A stretch of 64,000 nucleotides of DNA from Enterococcus ratti (GCF_001886195.1 NZ_JXLB01000010.1:41002-105001), one strand, 5' to 3'; counted from the first letter of the stretch, positions 19,170-30,444 are shown. Translations and numbers: made by a program. Notes: generated by a model not told the origin, from the letters alone.

Positions 19170-21044
19170 ATGGAATCATTGTCAAATGAATTGAACCTAA
19201 ATGCTCTATTTATCGGGGACAAAGCTGAGAATGGCCAACTCTATAAAGCGATGTTAAACGATTTAGTAGATGAACATTTAGGCTGGCGACAAAACTACAT
19301 GCCTCAAGACATGCCTATTATTACGCCAGAAGAACGAAACAGTGCAAGCTTTGAAAACACTGTAAATAAAACAAAAGATGTTTTATCAGAAATTTCGGCA
19401 CGTATGCGTACTCACTCAGTACCTTGGCATACTGCAGGACGCTACTGGGGTCACATGAACTCTGAAACGTTGATGCCATCTTTACTAGCGTATAATTTCG
19501 CAATGTTATGGAATGGAAACAATGTTGCTTACGAATCTTCTCCGGCAACAAGCCAAATGGAAGAAGAAGTAGGTTTAGAATTTGCAAAATTAATGAGCTA
19601 TAAAGATGGCTGGGGACACATTGTTGCAGATGGTTCTTTAGCAAATCTAGAAGGTCTTTGGTATGCACGTAACATCAAATCGTTGCCTCTTGCGATGAAA
19701 GAAGTAGCACCTGAATTAGTTGAAGGAAAAAGCGATTGGGAATTGATGAACATGCCTACACAAGAAATTATGGATTTGTTAGACAGCGTTCCGGAAAAAA
19801 TTGATGACATTAAAGCACATTCTGCACGTAGTGGAAAACATCTAGAAAAATTAGGAAAATGGTTAGTACCGCAAACAAAACACTACTCATGGTTAAAAGC
19901 TGCGGATATTATCGGCGTTGGTTTAGATCAAGTGATTCCTGTACCTGTTGACCATAATTATCGTATGGATATCAACGAACTTGAAAAAATTATTCGTGGT
20001 TTAGCCGCTGAAAAAACACCAGTTTTAGGTGTTGTCGGGGTTGTTGGCTCAACAGAAGAAGGAGCAATTGACGGCATTGATAAAATTGTAGCATTGCGTC
20101 GTGTGTTAGAAAAAGACGGTATTTATTTTTACTTGCATGTTGATGCCGCTTATGGCGGATATGGTCGTGCAATTTTCTTAGATGAAGATGATAACTTCAT
20201 TTCTTTTGAAGATTTAAAAAACGTTCACGAAAAGTATCATGTCTTTACTGAAAATAAAAACTATATTTTAGAAGAAGTGCACAGTGCATATAAAGCAATT
20301 GAAGAAGCAGAATCTGTTACAATTGATCCGCATAAAATGGGCTATGTTCCTTACTCTGCGGGGGGTATCGTGATCAAAGACGTACGTATGAGAGATGTTA
20401 TTTCTTACTTTGCTACTTACGTATTTGAAAAAGGAGCAGATATTCCAGCTTTATTAGGTGCCTACATCTTAGAAGGATCAAAGGCAGGAGCAACTGCTGC
20501 TAGTGTTTGGGCTGCTCATCACGTATTACCGTTAAATGTAACTGGATATGGGAAATTGATGGGTGCTTCTATTGAAGGAGCACATCGTTTCTACAACTTC
20601 TTACAAAGCTTATCATTTAAAGTGGGCGACAAAGAAATTGAAGTGCATCCATTAACTTATCCAGATTTCAATATGGTAGACTACGTATTTAAAGAAAAAG
20701 GCAACAATGATTTAGTTGCTATGAATCAATTGAATCATGATGTTTATGATTACTCTTCATATGTCAAAGGAAGCATTTATGGCAATGAATTCTTGACTTC
20801 ACATACTGATTTTGCTATTCCTGACTATGGCAACAGCCCATTACAATTTGTTAATCAATTAGGTTTTTCAGATGAAGAATGGAGACGTGCAGGAAAAGTG
20901 ACTGTTCTACGTGCGAGTGTCATGACGCCATACATGAATAAAGAAGAAAACTTTGAAGAATATGCTGAAAAGATTAAAGTAGCTCTTCAAGAAAAATTGG
21001 AAAAAATCTACGCAAATCAAGCATTAGCAAGCGAAGCCAAATAA
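19170..21044 (+). CDS. tyrDC: tyrosine decarboxylase
   Basis: Decarboxylates tyrosine to tyramine using pyridoxal phosphate and consuming a proton, which raises pH and, with TyrP, generates proton-motive force. The 624-residue protein has the group II decarboxylase core: HVDAAYGG (Asp325, cofactor pyridine), His238 (TKHYSW, stacks on the ring) and [10 protein letters not shown] (Lys389, Schiff base). The length of 620-odd residues and the C-terminal region match enterococcal and Lactobacillus brevis TyrDC; some enzymes of this type also accept phenylalanine and L-DOPA. The ATG follows TAGGAGGG. Its own promoter and terminator flank it, and tyrP follows. Confidence 0.96.
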   Translation: MESLSNELNLNALFIGDKAENGQLYKAMLNDLVDEHLGWRQNYMPQDMPIITPEERNSASFENTVNKTKDVLSEISARMRTHSVPWHTAGRYWGHMNSETLMPSLLAYNFAMLWNGNNVAYESSPATSQMEEEVGLEFAKLMSYKDGWGHIVADGSLANLEGLWYARNIKSLPLAMKEVAPELVEGKSDWELMNMPTQEIMDLLDSVPEKIDDIKAHSARSGKHLEKLGKWLVPQTKHYSWLKAADIIGVGLDQVIPVPVDHNYRMDINELEKIIRGLAAEKTPVLGVVGVVGSTEEGAIDGIDKIVALRRVLEKDGIYFYLHVDAAYGGYGRAIFLDEDDNFISFEDLKNVHEKYHVFTENKNYILEEVHSAYKAIEEAESVTIDPHKMGYVPYSAGGIVIKDVRMRDVISYFATYVFEKGADIPALLGAYILEGSKAGATAASVWAAHHVLPLNVTGYGKLMGASIEGAHRFYNFLQSLSFKVGDKEIEVHPLTYPDFNMVDYVFKEKGNNDLVAMNQLNHDVYDYSSYVKGSIYGNEFLTSHTDFAIPDYGNSPLQFVNQLGFSDEEWRRAGKVTVLRASVMTPYMNKEENFEEYAEKIKVALQEKLEKIYANQALASEAK

Positions 21045-21155
21045 AAAATGATTATTGAGATCAGGTGTGAACATCAGAAAAAATTAGCACGTTACTTTTT
21101 CTGTCTTGATTTCATCGGTTTAAGTCTTAAAACAGCTTTTGCAAAAAAGATTAGA

Positions 21156-21199
21156 CTAATTTCGCCTTTAAAAAGGCGGAATTAGCTGTCTTTTGTTTT
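21156..21199 (+). terminator. terminator between tyrDC and tyrP
   Basis: CTAATTTCGCCT (21156-21167) pairs fully with 21174-21185 (one G-U), then TCTTTTGTTTT. In described clusters tyrDC and tyrP are partly co-transcribed, so read-through is likely. Confidence 0.85.
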
Positions 21200-21491
21200 G
21201 TGGTTGTCTTTGAAGAAATGTGAAAAATAAATTCAAATCAACTGAGGCTGTGAAAAAATAGCTTTGCATCTTTTAGGATTTATCGAGAAAAACCATGAAT
21301 GATTTGTTCAAAACGAAACAAAGGGTTATTTTTGATTTTTCTTTTTCAGCAAAAAAAAACATCAGTCATAAAATATTATTTTTTAAATGAATAGAATATA
21401 AAAGAAAACAGTCTCTTTGCTTTGGATATTATTACTTGCGACTACTTTGAAGACAATGTTTTTTATCCAAAAAATAAGGAGCGTGTCGACA
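21200..21491. other. tyrP leader region
   Basis: About 290 AT-rich bases between the tyrDC terminator and tyrP. TATAAA near 21399 could be a -10, but no matching -35 is evident. No gene is seen. Confidence 0.3.
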
Positions 21492-22910
21492 GTGAGTAAA
21501 TCACAAGCAAATAAAATAGGTCTTGGTACCTTTGTCGGTCTAACAATGGCTTTATGTGCAACGGTTCGGAGTATTCCAACGTTAGCAGCTGTTGGTTGGA
21601 CATTGATTTTTTATTCGATTTTTGCCGTGCTATTTTTTGCTGGTCCGATTTCAATGGTTTCTGGTGAACTTTCTACGATGTTGCCTCAAGAAGGCGGTCC
21701 GCAATTATGGGTTAAAACTGCATTAGGCAGCAAATGGGGCTTTGTTGTGGCATGGCTGCTTTGGGTACAAATGTTCCCCGGAATGGTGATGGTTGCTTCA
21801 ACGTTGGGACCATTACTAGGAAATACATTCGGAAATGTGGAATTAGGCAATAATCATTTATTTGTATTAGGTTGTATTTTAGTTATTTATTGGATTATTA
21901 CCATTTTGAACTTAAAATTTGATATGGCCAAAGTCGGCGGAAATATTGGTGTATGGCTTGGCGTCTATATCCCTGTTGTCATCATGTTTGTTTTAGGTTT
22001 ACTTGCAGCTTTTAAAGTGGGGCTAGTATCAAACGGCTATCTAGGAGATTTTTCTTGGTCAAAAGTTTTTCCAGATTTACAACATAGTGAATCACTGAAA
22101 TATTTTGCTGGGATTACCTTTATTTTTGTTGGTATTGAAATGAGTTCAGTTTACATGCCACGTTTGAAAGATGCTACAAAGAACTATATAAAAGGTGTCT
22201 TCATCGCTTTGATTGGGCTTGTTTTATTAAACGTCATTAATGCCATGCTAGTTGCAAATGTAGTTCCAAATGGAAAAATGGAATTGGCAAATATTACGCA
22301 ACCTATTTTGATTTATTGTGACATCCTTGGATTGCCAACAATTATCGGAAATATTTTTAGTTTCATGGTATTTATCGGCGTATTGTTGCAATTATCTGCT
22401 TGGGTAACTGGTCCATCAAAAACGATCATTCAAGTGGCGCGTGAAGGTTTCTTGCCACCAAAATTTGGTTTCCACAAAGAAAATCAATATGGAGTTTCTA
22501 GAAATGTTGTATTGACTCAATCAATTGTTATTTCATTGTTTGCCTTACTTTATGGAGTGATGGATGACGTAAGTGCTGTATTCTTAACATTAACCAATGC
22601 TACAACTGTTATTTATTGTATTGTGTATATTTTGATTGCAGTTTCTCTACTTAAAATGAGAAAAAGTCATCCAGAGTTGGAACGTCCTTACCGAATTGGT
22701 AAAAAAGGCAATGGAATGGCTTGGATTGTTAGCTGCATGTTAATTTTCTCAATTATTGCGGTTGTTGTCTCAACATTAGGTACTTCTACTTTTACAGATG
22801 CACTATTGGTTGCAGTGATTGCAATTGTTATGTTTGTTATTCCTTTGATCATCAATCGTTTGAAAAAAGATTCATGGGAAACAGAAGTAGAAAAGAGTAT
22901 CGAAGAATAA
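21492..22910 (+). CDS. tyrP: tyrosine/tyramine antiporter (APC family)
   Basis: Exchanges tyrosine for tyramine across the membrane, completing the decarboxylation cycle. About 472 residues with some twelve hydrophobic segments and the APC-type N-terminus NKIGLGTFVGLTMALCATVRSIP. I set the start at GTG 21492 (MSKSQANKIG), ten bases after AAGGAG. The longer frame from 21417 would add a hydrophobic stretch unlike the family. It lies between tyrDC and nhaC as in other enterococci. Confidence 0.92.
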   Translation: MSKSQANKIGLGTFVGLTMALCATVRSIPTLAAVGWTLIFYSIFAVLFFAGPISMVSGELSTMLPQEGGPQLWVKTALGSKWGFVVAWLLWVQMFPGMVMVASTLGPLLGNTFGNVELGNNHLFVLGCILVIYWIITILNLKFDMAKVGGNIGVWLGVYIPVVIMFVLGLLAAFKVGLVSNGYLGDFSWSKVFPDLQHSESLKYFAGITFIFVGIEMSSVYMPRLKDATKNYIKGVFIALIGLVLLNVINAMLVANVVPNGKMELANITQPILIYCDILGLPTIIGNIFSFMVFIGVLLQLSAWVTGPSKTIIQVAREGFLPPKFGFHKENQYGVSRNVVLTQSIVISLFALLYGVMDDVSAVFLTLTNATTVIYCIVYILIAVSLLKMRKSHPELERPYRIGKKGNGMAWIVSCMLIFSIIAVVVSTLGTSTFTDALLVAVIAIVMFVIPLIINRLKKDSWETEVEKSIEE

Positions 22911-22922
22911 ATATATAGCAAA

Positions 22923-22950
22923 GAGTAAAAGGGGATGACACCTTTTACTC
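22923..22950 (+). repeat. perfect 10-pair hairpin after tyrP
   Basis: GAGTAAAAGG (22923-22932) and CCTTTTACTC (22941-22950) with an 8-base loop. No T run follows, so it may stabilise the 3' end rather than terminate. Confidence 0.6.
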
Positions 22951-23069
22951 AAGTATTTAGAAATGATGTTCAATAGCAAATGATAGAAAAATATAGCAAA
23001 TTTAGGAAAAATTGTGGGTATTGGAACATTTTTCTTGTTATCCACTTTAAAATGACTCAACGACAATTT

Positions 23070-23110
23070 GCCCTACCGAAAGAGAGTATTTTTTAGGTAG
23101 GGCTTTTTTT
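23070..23110 (+). terminator. terminator immediately upstream of nhaC
   Basis: GCCCTACC (23070-23077) pairs with GGTAGGGC (23096-23103), then TTTTTTT. It ends about ten bases before the nhaC binding site, so nhaC needs read-through, an attenuator switch or a promoter within this hairpin. Confidence 0.88.
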
Positions 23111-23132
23111 ATAAAAAATAGGAGACGATACG

Positions 23133-24506
23133 ATGAATAAAAAAATAACGATTAAAGAAAGTATTGCTGTGTTAGTCGTATTGTTGGCGATATTAGGCGT
23201 ATTGATTATCGGGTTTCAACTATCTCCTCATATCCCAATACTTATTGCTTTTATGTGCTTGTTATTTTATGGAAGATTTAGAGGGTTTTCTTGGGATGAT
23301 ATTCATGAAGGAATTATTAAAGGGATCACACCCGGAATTATTCCCATTTTGATTTTTCTTTTAATTGGGGTGTTAGTTGCTTCATGGATTTTATCAGGTA
23401 CGATTCCAACGATTATGGTTTATGGCTTTCAATTGATCTCTGTACGCTTTTTCTTACTCACTACTTTTCTTGTATGTACAATCGTAGGAATTACTGTCGG
23501 CAGTTCATTTACAACGATTTCTACTATCGGTATTGCTTTTTTAGGTATCGGACATATTTTAGGATTTAACGATGCCATGACAACTGGTGCAGTTGTTTCT
23601 GGGGCGTTTCTCGGGAATAATTGCTCGCCATTATCTGATACAACGAATTTAGCTGCGGGAATCGGAGAAGTTAATTTATTCGAACATATTGCGCAAATGC
23701 GTTACACTGATTTACCGGCATTTTTAATTGCTATGTTATTTTATTTCTTTTTGGGACATACGAGCCACACAGCCGATCTGAATGCGATTACTGAAATGAT
23801 CCGAAACATGAAAGCTGGCTTTTGGATTTCTCCTTGGACGTTGATCCCTTTAGTCATTTTATTTGGCGGTGCGTTAAAAAAGATTCCAGCAATTCCGACT
23901 TTACTGACTAGATCAACAGCCGCCATTCTTCTTGCCTTTTTTCATCAACCTAATTTGACGATTGTGAAGATGGCGGATATTTTAATGAATGGTTACGTTG
24001 CGCAGACGGCCGATCCTAAAATCAATGAATTGCTTTCAAGAGGTGGGATCATGAGCATGCTTGGTTCAGCAAGTTTAATTCTTCTTGCCTTGGCGCTAGG
24101 TGGTTTATTAATCAAATATACGATTGTTGAAACCCTCGTTCAAGAACTAAGAGAAAAAATGGATCGTCCATCACGCTTAATTGTTTTTACCGCCTTTAGT
24201 TGTATTGGAATTAACATAATTGTAGGGGAACAATATCTATCCATTATTTTACCGGGAGAAACGTTTAAACGTTCTTTTGATCAAACGGGTATAAGCAAGA
24301 AATATTTGACTAGAACTTTAGCGGATGCAGGAGCGGCTGTTAATTCGCTAGTACCTTGGGGCGTTAGCGGAACATTTATCATGGGAACTATGAAAGTGGG
24401 CGCGCTACAATACGTGCCGTTTACTTTTTTCACGATTTTAGCGCCTATTTTAACAATTAGCGTCGGACTTTTGTTAAATAGAAAAATTGGAAAAACATCT
24501 GAATAA
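23133..24506 (+). CDS. nhaC: Na+/H+ antiporter NhaC family
   Basis: A 457-residue membrane antiporter with about eleven hydrophobic segments. NhaC-type features include GITPGIIPILIFLLIGVLVASW, the GSSFTTISTIG motif, SGAFLGNNCSPLSDTTNLAAG and VNSLVPWGVSGTFI. It should exchange sodium (or possibly another cation) for protons and so help pH homeostasis with the tyramine route; nhaC-2 is the usual last gene of the enterococcal tyr cluster. AGGAGA precedes the ATG. Some clusters carry a similar gene suggested to move tyrosine-related ions, but that is unproven. Confidence 0.9.
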   Translation: MNKKITIKESIAVLVVLLAILGVLIIGFQLSPHIPILIAFMCLLFYGRFRGFSWDDIHEGIIKGITPGIIPILIFLLIGVLVASWILSGTIPTIMVYGFQLISVRFFLLTTFLVCTIVGITVGSSFTTISTIGIAFLGIGHILGFNDAMTTGAVVSGAFLGNNCSPLSDTTNLAAGIGEVNLFEHIAQMRYTDLPAFLIAMLFYFFLGHTSHTADLNAITEMIRNMKAGFWISPWTLIPLVILFGGALKKIPAIPTLLTRSTAAILLAFFHQPNLTIVKMADILMNGYVAQTADPKINELLSRGGIMSMLGSASLILLALALGGLLIKYTIVETLVQELREKMDRPSRLIVFTAFSCIGINIIVGEQYLSIILPGETFKRSFDQTGISKKYLTRTLADAGAAVNSLVPWGVSGTFIMGTMKVGALQYVPFTFFTILAPILTISVGLLLNRKIGKTSE

Positions 24507-24580
24507 AGAGCAGTCTCTATTTTCCTTTTGCTAAGCTTAAAAAATTTGATCGATGTTTAGTTTCTGCTCTTGAATTATAG

Positions 24581-24614
24581 ACAAAGCATTGATTTTTAGT
24601 GCTTTGTTTTTTTT
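24581..24614 (+). terminator. terminator after nhaC
   Basis: ACAAAGCA (24581-24588) pairs with TGCTTTGT (24600-24607), followed by eight T. Confidence 0.88.
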
Positions 24615-25334
24615 GTCTGTTCATTTTGGTTATTTTTTCTATGTAAAGTTGTCTAAAAGTGGATCACACTAAAAAGTAGGTGATGACAGCTATTGTTGAT
24701 AGAACTTTAAGGACTGTTACAGAGATATGTATTCATCTTTTCACGTAAAAAGAACATGAAAGGAAATAGGAGCTGAGTGAGGAATAAACATTGCTAGTAT
24801 GAGAAATAAGATAACTCTGAAAGGTCATAATTCAATAAAATTCTGTTATAAAAGAATGAATAGATAATAATTTTTTCGATAATACAGATACATATAATAG
24901 ATTAAAACGGATAGAGAATATTTATTGAATCAAGTAAGTATTTTATGTTCATTAAATGCTAGAAAAATTTTGCCTAATTTATAGTTTTAATCGTTGAAAA
25001 AACAAGTAAATTATTACGGTAAACAAGTAACATTATAGTTTTAATTCATACGTATGAAAAAAACAAACCTCATTTTTTCATAAGGTTTGTCTTTAATTTA
25101 AGAGAGGGAGCGCATCAATGGATTAGTTTCCTCTCTTATTTTAGTGTATTTTAACTAAAAAAATAAAAGATATCTTTTATCAGTATTAGCTAAAGTTATT
25201 TCTACCGGTTGCTGGTTAATGATTATTCTAGAATTTTTATGAAAAAGAAGGAAAACTATTGTTGAAAGAAAAGTTCTTATGCGTTTTTCCGATTTTTTCT
25301 TTCTATAGCAACGTTTTTTCATGACGATGACTAA
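24615..25334. other. 720-base AT-rich region between nhaC and malR
   Basis: No gene is seen on either strand. It contains the direct repeats at 24980-25045 and two inverted repeats near its right end. ACAAACCT/AGGTTTGT (25063-25090) is one. AAGAGAGG/CCTCTCTT (25100-25137) is the other. They probably serve as weak terminators between the converging nhaC and malR transcripts. Confidence 0.45.
24980..25045. repeat. nested direct repeats
   Basis: AAACAAGTAA occurs at 25000-25009 and 25021-25030, exactly 21 bases (two helical turns) apart. TATAGTTTTAAT flanks the pair at 24980-24991 and 25034-25045. No gene start lies just downstream on the plus strand. Confidence 0.55.
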
Positions 25335-26357
25335 TCAGGTATTTTGATCGTTAAGTGGTATGACGGTTTCTCTTTTAATTAAGCGGTGAGGGATGACTAA
25401 ACGAACACCAACGCTAATTTCATCATGAATTAATTCTTGTAATTTTTTCATGGCGACTCTTCCTAACTCTGAAATATCAATATCAATACTTGTTAAATAA
25501 GGATGGGTTAATGTAGCAAAAATCGAATTATTGAAACTAATGATAGATAAGGTTTCTGGTATTTTATATCCATATAGTTGCGCCAGTTGCATCGTTCGTA
25601 GAGCAAAGATATCGTCGATGACGACTAGCGCAGTTGCTTGAGCTGCTTTTAAAAGAGCGTCAAAAGCTACATAATCCTCCGTTTGTTCAATCACGATGCT
25701 AGGATGAACCTTAAGATTAGCTAACATCATGGCTTTTTGATAACCGAAATAACGTTCAAAGTAAAGGCTTTCGTGAGTAGTGTTAGTAACAAAGAGAATG
25801 TTTTTATGACCATTTTTGATAAGAAAATCTGTGGCTTGTTTCCCTAAAAGTTGATTGTCATTATCAACATAGATGATTTCATTTTCATATTGATAAGGCT
25901 GACCGATCAAAGTAAAGGGAATATGGTTTTTATAAAGGTAATTAATTACAGGATCTTGGCTATCAGAATAGACTAAAATGAAGCCATCCACTTGTTTTTG
26001 CAAGTGCATGCGCTGGACGTTTTCAAGTAAGACGTCAAAGCTTTTTGCTGTAGCTATGGCAGTAGTCAGGTTATAATGTCGTGCTTCTTCATTGATTGCT
26101 TCCATGATTTCTAGGTAAAAAGGATTGCCGATTCGTTCTTTTGAATCAAGTGGTGGCAAAATAACGCCGATTGCACTGGACATCCTTTTTCCTAGATTTC
26201 GAGCAGTGATGTTTGGGACATAGCCCAGTTCATCCATGACTTTACGTACTTTCTTTTTTGTGCTTTCGGATATACTTGGATGATCATTGATCACACGTGA
26301 AACAGTCGAAGTGGCTACCCCTGCTTTTTTTGCAACATCCTTCACTGTAATCGCCAT
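25335..26357 (-). CDS. malR: LacI-family maltose operon repressor
   Basis: A 340-residue regulator: N-terminal helix-turn-helix ITVKDVAKKAGVATSTVSRVI, hinge NITARNLGKR, then a periplasmic-binding-like sensor domain. Its place downstream of malP-malB-malM matches the enterococcal malPBMR arrangement. Start chosen at the ATG at 26357 (MAITVKDV), preceded by AAAGGTG; the ATG at 26387 adds ten residues without a binding site. It likely binds the palindromes near 30486 and 30683 and controls malP and malT. A 131-base gap with an inverted repeat separates it from malM. Confidence 0.88.
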   Translation of the reverse strand: MAITVKDVAKKAGVATSTVSRVINDHPSISESTKKKVRKVMDELGYVPNITARNLGKRMSSAIGVILPPLDSKERIGNPFYLEIMEAINEEARHYNLTTAIATAKSFDVLLENVQRMHLQKQVDGFILVYSDSQDPVINYLYKNHIPFTLIGQPYQYENEIIYVDNDNQLLGKQATDFLIKNGHKNILFVTNTTHESLYFERYFGYQKAMMLANLKVHPSIVIEQTEDYVAFDALLKAAQATALVVIDDIFALRTMQLAQLYGYKIPETLSIISFNNSIFATLTHPYLTSIDIDISELGRVAMKKLQELIHDEISVGVRLVIPHRLIKRETVIPLNDQNT

Positions 26358-26387
26358 AAGTAAAACACCTTTCTTCCTTCCTATCAT

Positions 26388-26454
26388 TTTAAAGAGTGAG
26401 ACAGTTGATGCAAAGGGAAATATTTATATCAAGAAGATTCTATCACTCTTTAAA
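26388..26454 (-). repeat. 12-base inverted repeat between malM and malR
   Basis: TTTAAAGAGTGA (26388-26399) and TCACTCTTTAAA (26443-26454) are perfect complements around 43 bases, lying just upstream of malR. It may attenuate or stabilise the operon message. Confidence 0.55.
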
Positions 26455-26488
26455 AAAGTGGATCTTTGCCTGAACTATAAATAACACT

Positions 26489-27502
26489 CTATGTGTTCAT
26501 GTCTTTTATGGTATTGAATTGATAAGTCGTAGAACTAATTTTTTCTTGTTTTGGATGTAATGCGATTGAACCAAATTCCGGGAAATGAACGGCATCAGGA
26601 AATTCTTGGGGTTCAATTGCTAATCCATAGTTTGAGTGCATTTTTTGACCGTGAATCCAAAAATTTGCTTCAAACCCAGTCGTAGAAAATAATACCATAC
26701 TTTTATTTGTTGTTGCTATAGTCAGTTGACGACCAGCTTGTTTTTCTAATAAGGTCAGTGTTTTTTTTTCGGGTGTTAGAACAAAAACATCATCTAATCC
26801 TTTGGGGTAATAGTCCAGAATTTCTTTTAAGGTATGTGGACGATTAAAATCTAAAGGTAAATCATGAGCGGCAAGTAATTTTCCAGTAGGAATTTTTTCA
26901 TTATCTAATTCCAGTAGTCCTTTCATTTGAACCGTTAGTTCGTGGTCATAAATTTCACGTTTGCCATTTCCAGAAAGATTGAAATAAGCATGATTGGTTG
27001 GGTTACAGATTGTTTCTGTTGGACTGCTAGTTTTTATAATCATTTCTAATTCGTTTTGGGTTAATTGGTAAGTAACAGTGGCTGTGATGGGACCCGGATA
27101 CCCAGAAAAAGAATCTTGCAAAGTAAAGCTTACGCCGATGGTAGTGTAATTTTTGAAAACTTCTGCTTCCCAATATTGAAAAGACCAACCGTTTGAACCG
27201 CCATGAATATGATGCTTGCCTTCATTTTGTTCCAATTGATGGTTTGCCCAAGAGCCATTTTTAATTCGGCCGGCAACTGGTCCAACCATAGCCCCAAAGT
27301 AACTTTGATCGGTTAAGACGTTGGAAAGGGAGTCATAGGTCAATAAAACATTTTCTAAGTGGCCTTTTTTATCAGGGGCAAATAATTGATGAAGTCTAGC
27401 ACCGTAGTTGAGAAGAACGACAGTAAGTGTGTCGTTCTTCAATGTTATTTTTTTTAGTTTGGTGTTGGGAATTGATGTAACAAAAATAGAAGACTTAGAC
27501 AT
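26489..27502 (-). CDS. malM: aldose 1-epimerase (galactose mutarotase family)
   Basis: Converts beta- to alpha-anomers of sugars; here it most likely handles glucose released from maltose. The 337-residue protein has [13 protein letters not shown], the catalytic His in [12 protein letters not shown], and [16 protein letters not shown] with the general-base Glu. It overlaps malB by eight bases, so it is translated from the malP-malB-malM transcript. Named for its position in the maltose operon, as in E. faecalis. Confidence 0.9.
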   Translation of the reverse strand: MSKSSIFVTSIPNTKLKKITLKNDTLTVVLLNYGARLHQLFAPDKKGHLENVLLTYDSLSNVLTDQSYFGAMVGPVAGRIKNGSWANHQLEQNEGKHHIHGGSNGWSFQYWEAEVFKNYTTIGVSFTLQDSFSGYPGPITATVTYQLTQNELEMIIKTSSPTETICNPTNHAYFNLSGNGKREIYDHELTVQMKGLLELDNEKIPTGKLLAAHDLPLDFNRPHTLKEILDYYPKGLDDVFVLTPEKKTLTLLEKQAGRQLTIATTNKSMVLFSTTGFEANFWIHGQKMHSNYGLAIEPQEFPDAVHFPEFGSIALHPKQEKISSTTYQFNTIKDMNT

Positions 27503-28157
27503 GTTCTTGCCACTTGCTCTTTAAGTAGTTTATTGTAAGATACGTGGTATCAGGAACTGTCGAAATCTCTTTTTCAAGTTCTTTTATTCCAACACCAATT
27601 GGAAATGCGCCGCTTGCAATGATTGCTTTTATCCCAGCTTTGGCATCTTCGATTCCGATACATTCTTGTGGGGCTAAGCCAATTTCTTTAGCTGCTAATA
27701 AGAAAATATCGGGGGCGGGTTTTCCATTTTGAACCATGGTAGGATCGGCGATAGCATCAAAAAAGCGAGTTAACTTCATTTTAGCAAGAAGAAGCGAGCC
27801 GTTTTTGCTGGCAGAAGCTAAGGAAACTTTAATGTTGGCTTTTTTTAATTCTTCAAGCAATGCCACTATCCCGGGGAAGACGTCATCAGGTGTAATTGTT
27901 TGGATCATTTCAAGATAATAATCATTTTTTCTTTTAGTTAATTCATGAAATTCTTTTGTTGAAAAATCATTTTCTTTCTTTCCGTGTGCAAGCAGTAAGT
28001 GTAAAGAGTCTTCTCTACTGACACCTTTTAAGTGTTCATTAAAAGTACGATCGATTGTAATCCCAATTTCTTTGCCTAATTTTTTCCATGCCTGATAATG
28101 AAATTCTGCAGTATCAGTAATAACTCCGTCTAAATCAAATAATACACCTTTAAACAT
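27495..28157 (-). CDS. malB: beta-phosphoglucomutase
   Basis: Converts beta-glucose 1-phosphate, the product of maltose phosphorylase, into glucose 6-phosphate. The 220-residue HAD enzyme has [18 protein letters not shown] with Asp8 (nucleophile) and Asp10 (acid/base), LASASKNG, and the late [12 protein letters not shown] metal-binding motif. The cap domain lies between residues 15 and 85. It overlaps malP (start inside its end by eight bases) and malM. Often named pgmB. Confidence 0.93.
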   Translation of the reverse strand: MFKGVLFDLDGVITDTAEFHYQAWKKLGKEIGITIDRTFNEHLKGVSREDSLHLLLAHGKKENDFSTKEFHELTKRKNDYYLEMIQTITPDDVFPGIVALLEELKKANIKVSLASASKNGSLLLAKMKLTRFFDAIADPTMVQNGKPAPDIFLLAAKEIGLAPQECIGIEDAKAGIKAIIASGAFPIGVGIKELEKEISTVPDTTYLTINYLKSKWQEHV

Positions 28158-30444
28158 CTAATTCCTCCTTACGTAAAGGGATGTCTAATTGATCTTTTAA
28201 AAGATAAGTTTTCTCATAAACTGTTAATGGACAAGGTTTGCCAGAAACTAATGTTACAGTGACTTGTTTATTTGATATAGCGACAAAGATTAATCGATCG
28301 CGATAATTGACATGGAAGGAATAAGCATCCCATGTTTTTGGTAAAAAGGGAGCAAATCGCAATTGCTTATGGTCTGTTTTCATTTGTGCAAATCCTTGAA
28401 CAATCGCTAACCAACTTCCTGTCATTGAGGTAATGTGCAGACCATCTTCTGTATCGTTGTTGTAATTGTCCAAATCAAGGCGAGCAGTGCGTTGGTACAT
28501 CTCTACTGCTTTGTCTTCCATTCCTAATTCGGCAGCTAAAATTGCATGAATACTAGGGGAAAGAGATGACTCGTGAACGGTCATTGGTTCATAGAAATCA
28601 AAATTTTTCTGTTTTTCTTCTTTTGTAAAAGAGTCACTGAAAAAATAAATTCCTTGAAGAACGTCGGCTTGTTTAATGAAGCAAGAACGCAAAATTTTAT
28701 CCCAAGACCAATGTTGATTTAATGGCAGTTCATTTGCTGATAAGGCAGACACCGGCAATAACTCTTTGTCCAAAAATGTATCATGTTGAACAAAAATTCC
28801 TAATTCTTCGTCCACTGGAAAATACATATTTTCGGCAATTTCTTGCCAATTTGCTAATTCTTCTTCCTTGATTTGAACAGTTGTTTCTTTTTTGAAATTT
28901 AAATAGTTTTCTCGAGTGTACGTTAATACCCATTGAGCGATTTTGTTGGTGTACCAATTGTTATTAACATTATTTTCATATTCATTCGGACCTGTCACGC
29001 CGTGAATCATATACTTGTTTTTTCGTTTAGAAAAATGAACGCGGTCCGCCCAAAAGCGAGCAATTTCCGCTAGAACTTCCAGTCCTTCATTTTTTAAATA
29101 TTCGGTATCTCCAGTATAATTTGTGTAATTATAAATCGCATAAGCAATTGCACCGTTTCGATGAATTTCTTCAAACGTAATTTCCCATTCATTATGACAT
29201 TCAATGCCCGTGAAAGTGACCATTGGGTATAAGGCTCCTTTTAAACCTTGCTGCTTGGCGTTGTGAATTGCTTGTGGCAATTGATTATGGCGGTATTTGA
29301 GCAGATTTTTAGTTACTTCTGGTTTTGCTAAGGCAAGATATAGCGGAACTGCATAAGCTTCAGTATCCCAATAAGTGGCACCTCCATATTTTTCGCCTGT
29401 AAATCCTTTTGGTCCAATATTTAGGCGCTCATCTTCTCCATAGTAAGTAGAAAATAATTGGAAAAGGTTAAAGCGAATCCCTTGTTGTGCTTTGTCATCT
29501 CCTTCAATAACTACATCCGCTAATTCCCAGCGTTTATCCCAAGCGGCTGTTTGTTCTTCTTTTGCTTGTAGGTGGTGAAGATGCAAGTTATTGAATTCTT
29601 TGATTATTTGAGAGACTTGTTGGTCTTTTGGAACGTCTCGACTAGTAAGTACAAGTACTTCTTTATCTAAAAAAATAGATTGATTGGTCACTAAGTCAAA
29701 AGAAAATAGGCTGTGTACTGCTAATGTTTCTTCGTGAGAAACAGGTTGTGCTAATTGCCCGTTTACAAAATGACGCATCGCCGAAGTTACTGTAAATTGG
29801 TCAATTGAAAAATTATTTGGGATTGTTTGAGTTGTTAAATAAGCGATTTCTTTTGTTGTACCACATCCGATTTCATTCCAAAAACGTTCATTGTAGTTAC
29901 TGTCTTCGTTTTGAACATTGCTATCTAATTTAGAAATGACTTTAACTGTTCCATTTCCTTCGAGCATTTCTATAGCTAAGCGAATATAAGCCGCATTGTT
30001 TTTAATGATACTTAAAAACCGTTCAAAAGAAATACGTACTTTATTTTTAGGAGTAGTGACTGTATAACTGCGAGTTAGTACGCCATTTTTCATGTTTAAT
30101 TCCCAATAAAAATCTTCCGGTTCGATTTCTGCTAAATCAATTAAGTGATCATTAATATAAATATCCATTGCAATAAAATTAACGGCATTAATTATTTTAC
30201 CAAAATATTCGGGATACCCATTTTTCCACCAACCTACTCGTGTTTTATCAGGGTACCAGATTCCTGCAAAATAAGTTCCTTGATGATGGTCACCGGAATA
30301 AGTTTCTTCAAAGTTTCCTCGCATCCCCATGTAACCATTGCCAATGCTTGTCAATGATTCTTGTAAACGCAAATTTTCTTTATCAAGTTTTGTTGTACGG
30401 ATTTTCCAAGGATCAATTTGAAATAAGCGTTTTATTTGTTTCAT
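28150..30444 (-). CDS. malP: maltose phosphorylase (GH65)
   Basis: Phosphorolyses maltose (or maltose 6'-phosphate after uptake) to glucose or glucose 6-phosphate and beta-glucose 1-phosphate. The 764-residue protein shows the GH65 layout: N-terminal beta-sandwich with [12 protein letters not shown], an alpha/alpha-barrel with [18 protein letters not shown], and [21 protein letters not shown], whose Glu in the second motif is the acid catalyst, then a C-terminal phosphate-binding region. The ATG at 30444 follows TTAGGAGG; the in-frame start 24 bases upstream lacks a site. First gene of malP-malB-malM-malR, opposite malT. Confidence 0.93.
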   Translation of the reverse strand: MKQIKRLFQIDPWKIRTTKLDKENLRLQESLTSIGNGYMGMRGNFEETYSGDHHQGTYFAGIWYPDKTRVGWWKNGYPEYFGKIINAVNFIAMDIYINDHLIDLAEIEPEDFYWELNMKNGVLTRSYTVTTPKNKVRISFERFLSIIKNNAAYIRLAIEMLEGNGTVKVISKLDSNVQNEDSNYNERFWNEIGCGTTKEIAYLTTQTIPNNFSIDQFTVTSAMRHFVNGQLAQPVSHEETLAVHSLFSFDLVTNQSIFLDKEVLVLTSRDVPKDQQVSQIIKEFNNLHLHHLQAKEEQTAAWDKRWELADVVIEGDDKAQQGIRFNLFQLFSTYYGEDERLNIGPKGFTGEKYGGATYWDTEAYAVPLYLALAKPEVTKNLLKYRHNQLPQAIHNAKQQGLKGALYPMVTFTGIECHNEWEITFEEIHRNGAIAYAIYNYTNYTGDTEYLKNEGLEVLAEIARFWADRVHFSKRKNKYMIHGVTGPNEYENNVNNNWYTNKIAQWVLTYTRENYLNFKKETTVQIKEEELANWQEIAENMYFPVDEELGIFVQHDTFLDKELLPVSALSANELPLNQHWSWDKILRSCFIKQADVLQGIYFFSDSFTKEEKQKNFDFYEPMTVHESSLSPSIHAILAAELGMEDKAVEMYQRTARLDLDNYNNDTEDGLHITSMTGSWLAIVQGFAQMKTDHKQLRFAPFLPKTWDAYSFHVNYRDRLIFVAISNKQVTVTLVSGKPCPLTVYEKTYLLKDQLDIPLRKEELDV

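Noticed and set aside
23741..23926. Small minus-strand frames inside nhaC, tyrDC and other conserved genes
   Set aside because: Each lies opposite a well-supported gene and has no signals or recognisable domain.
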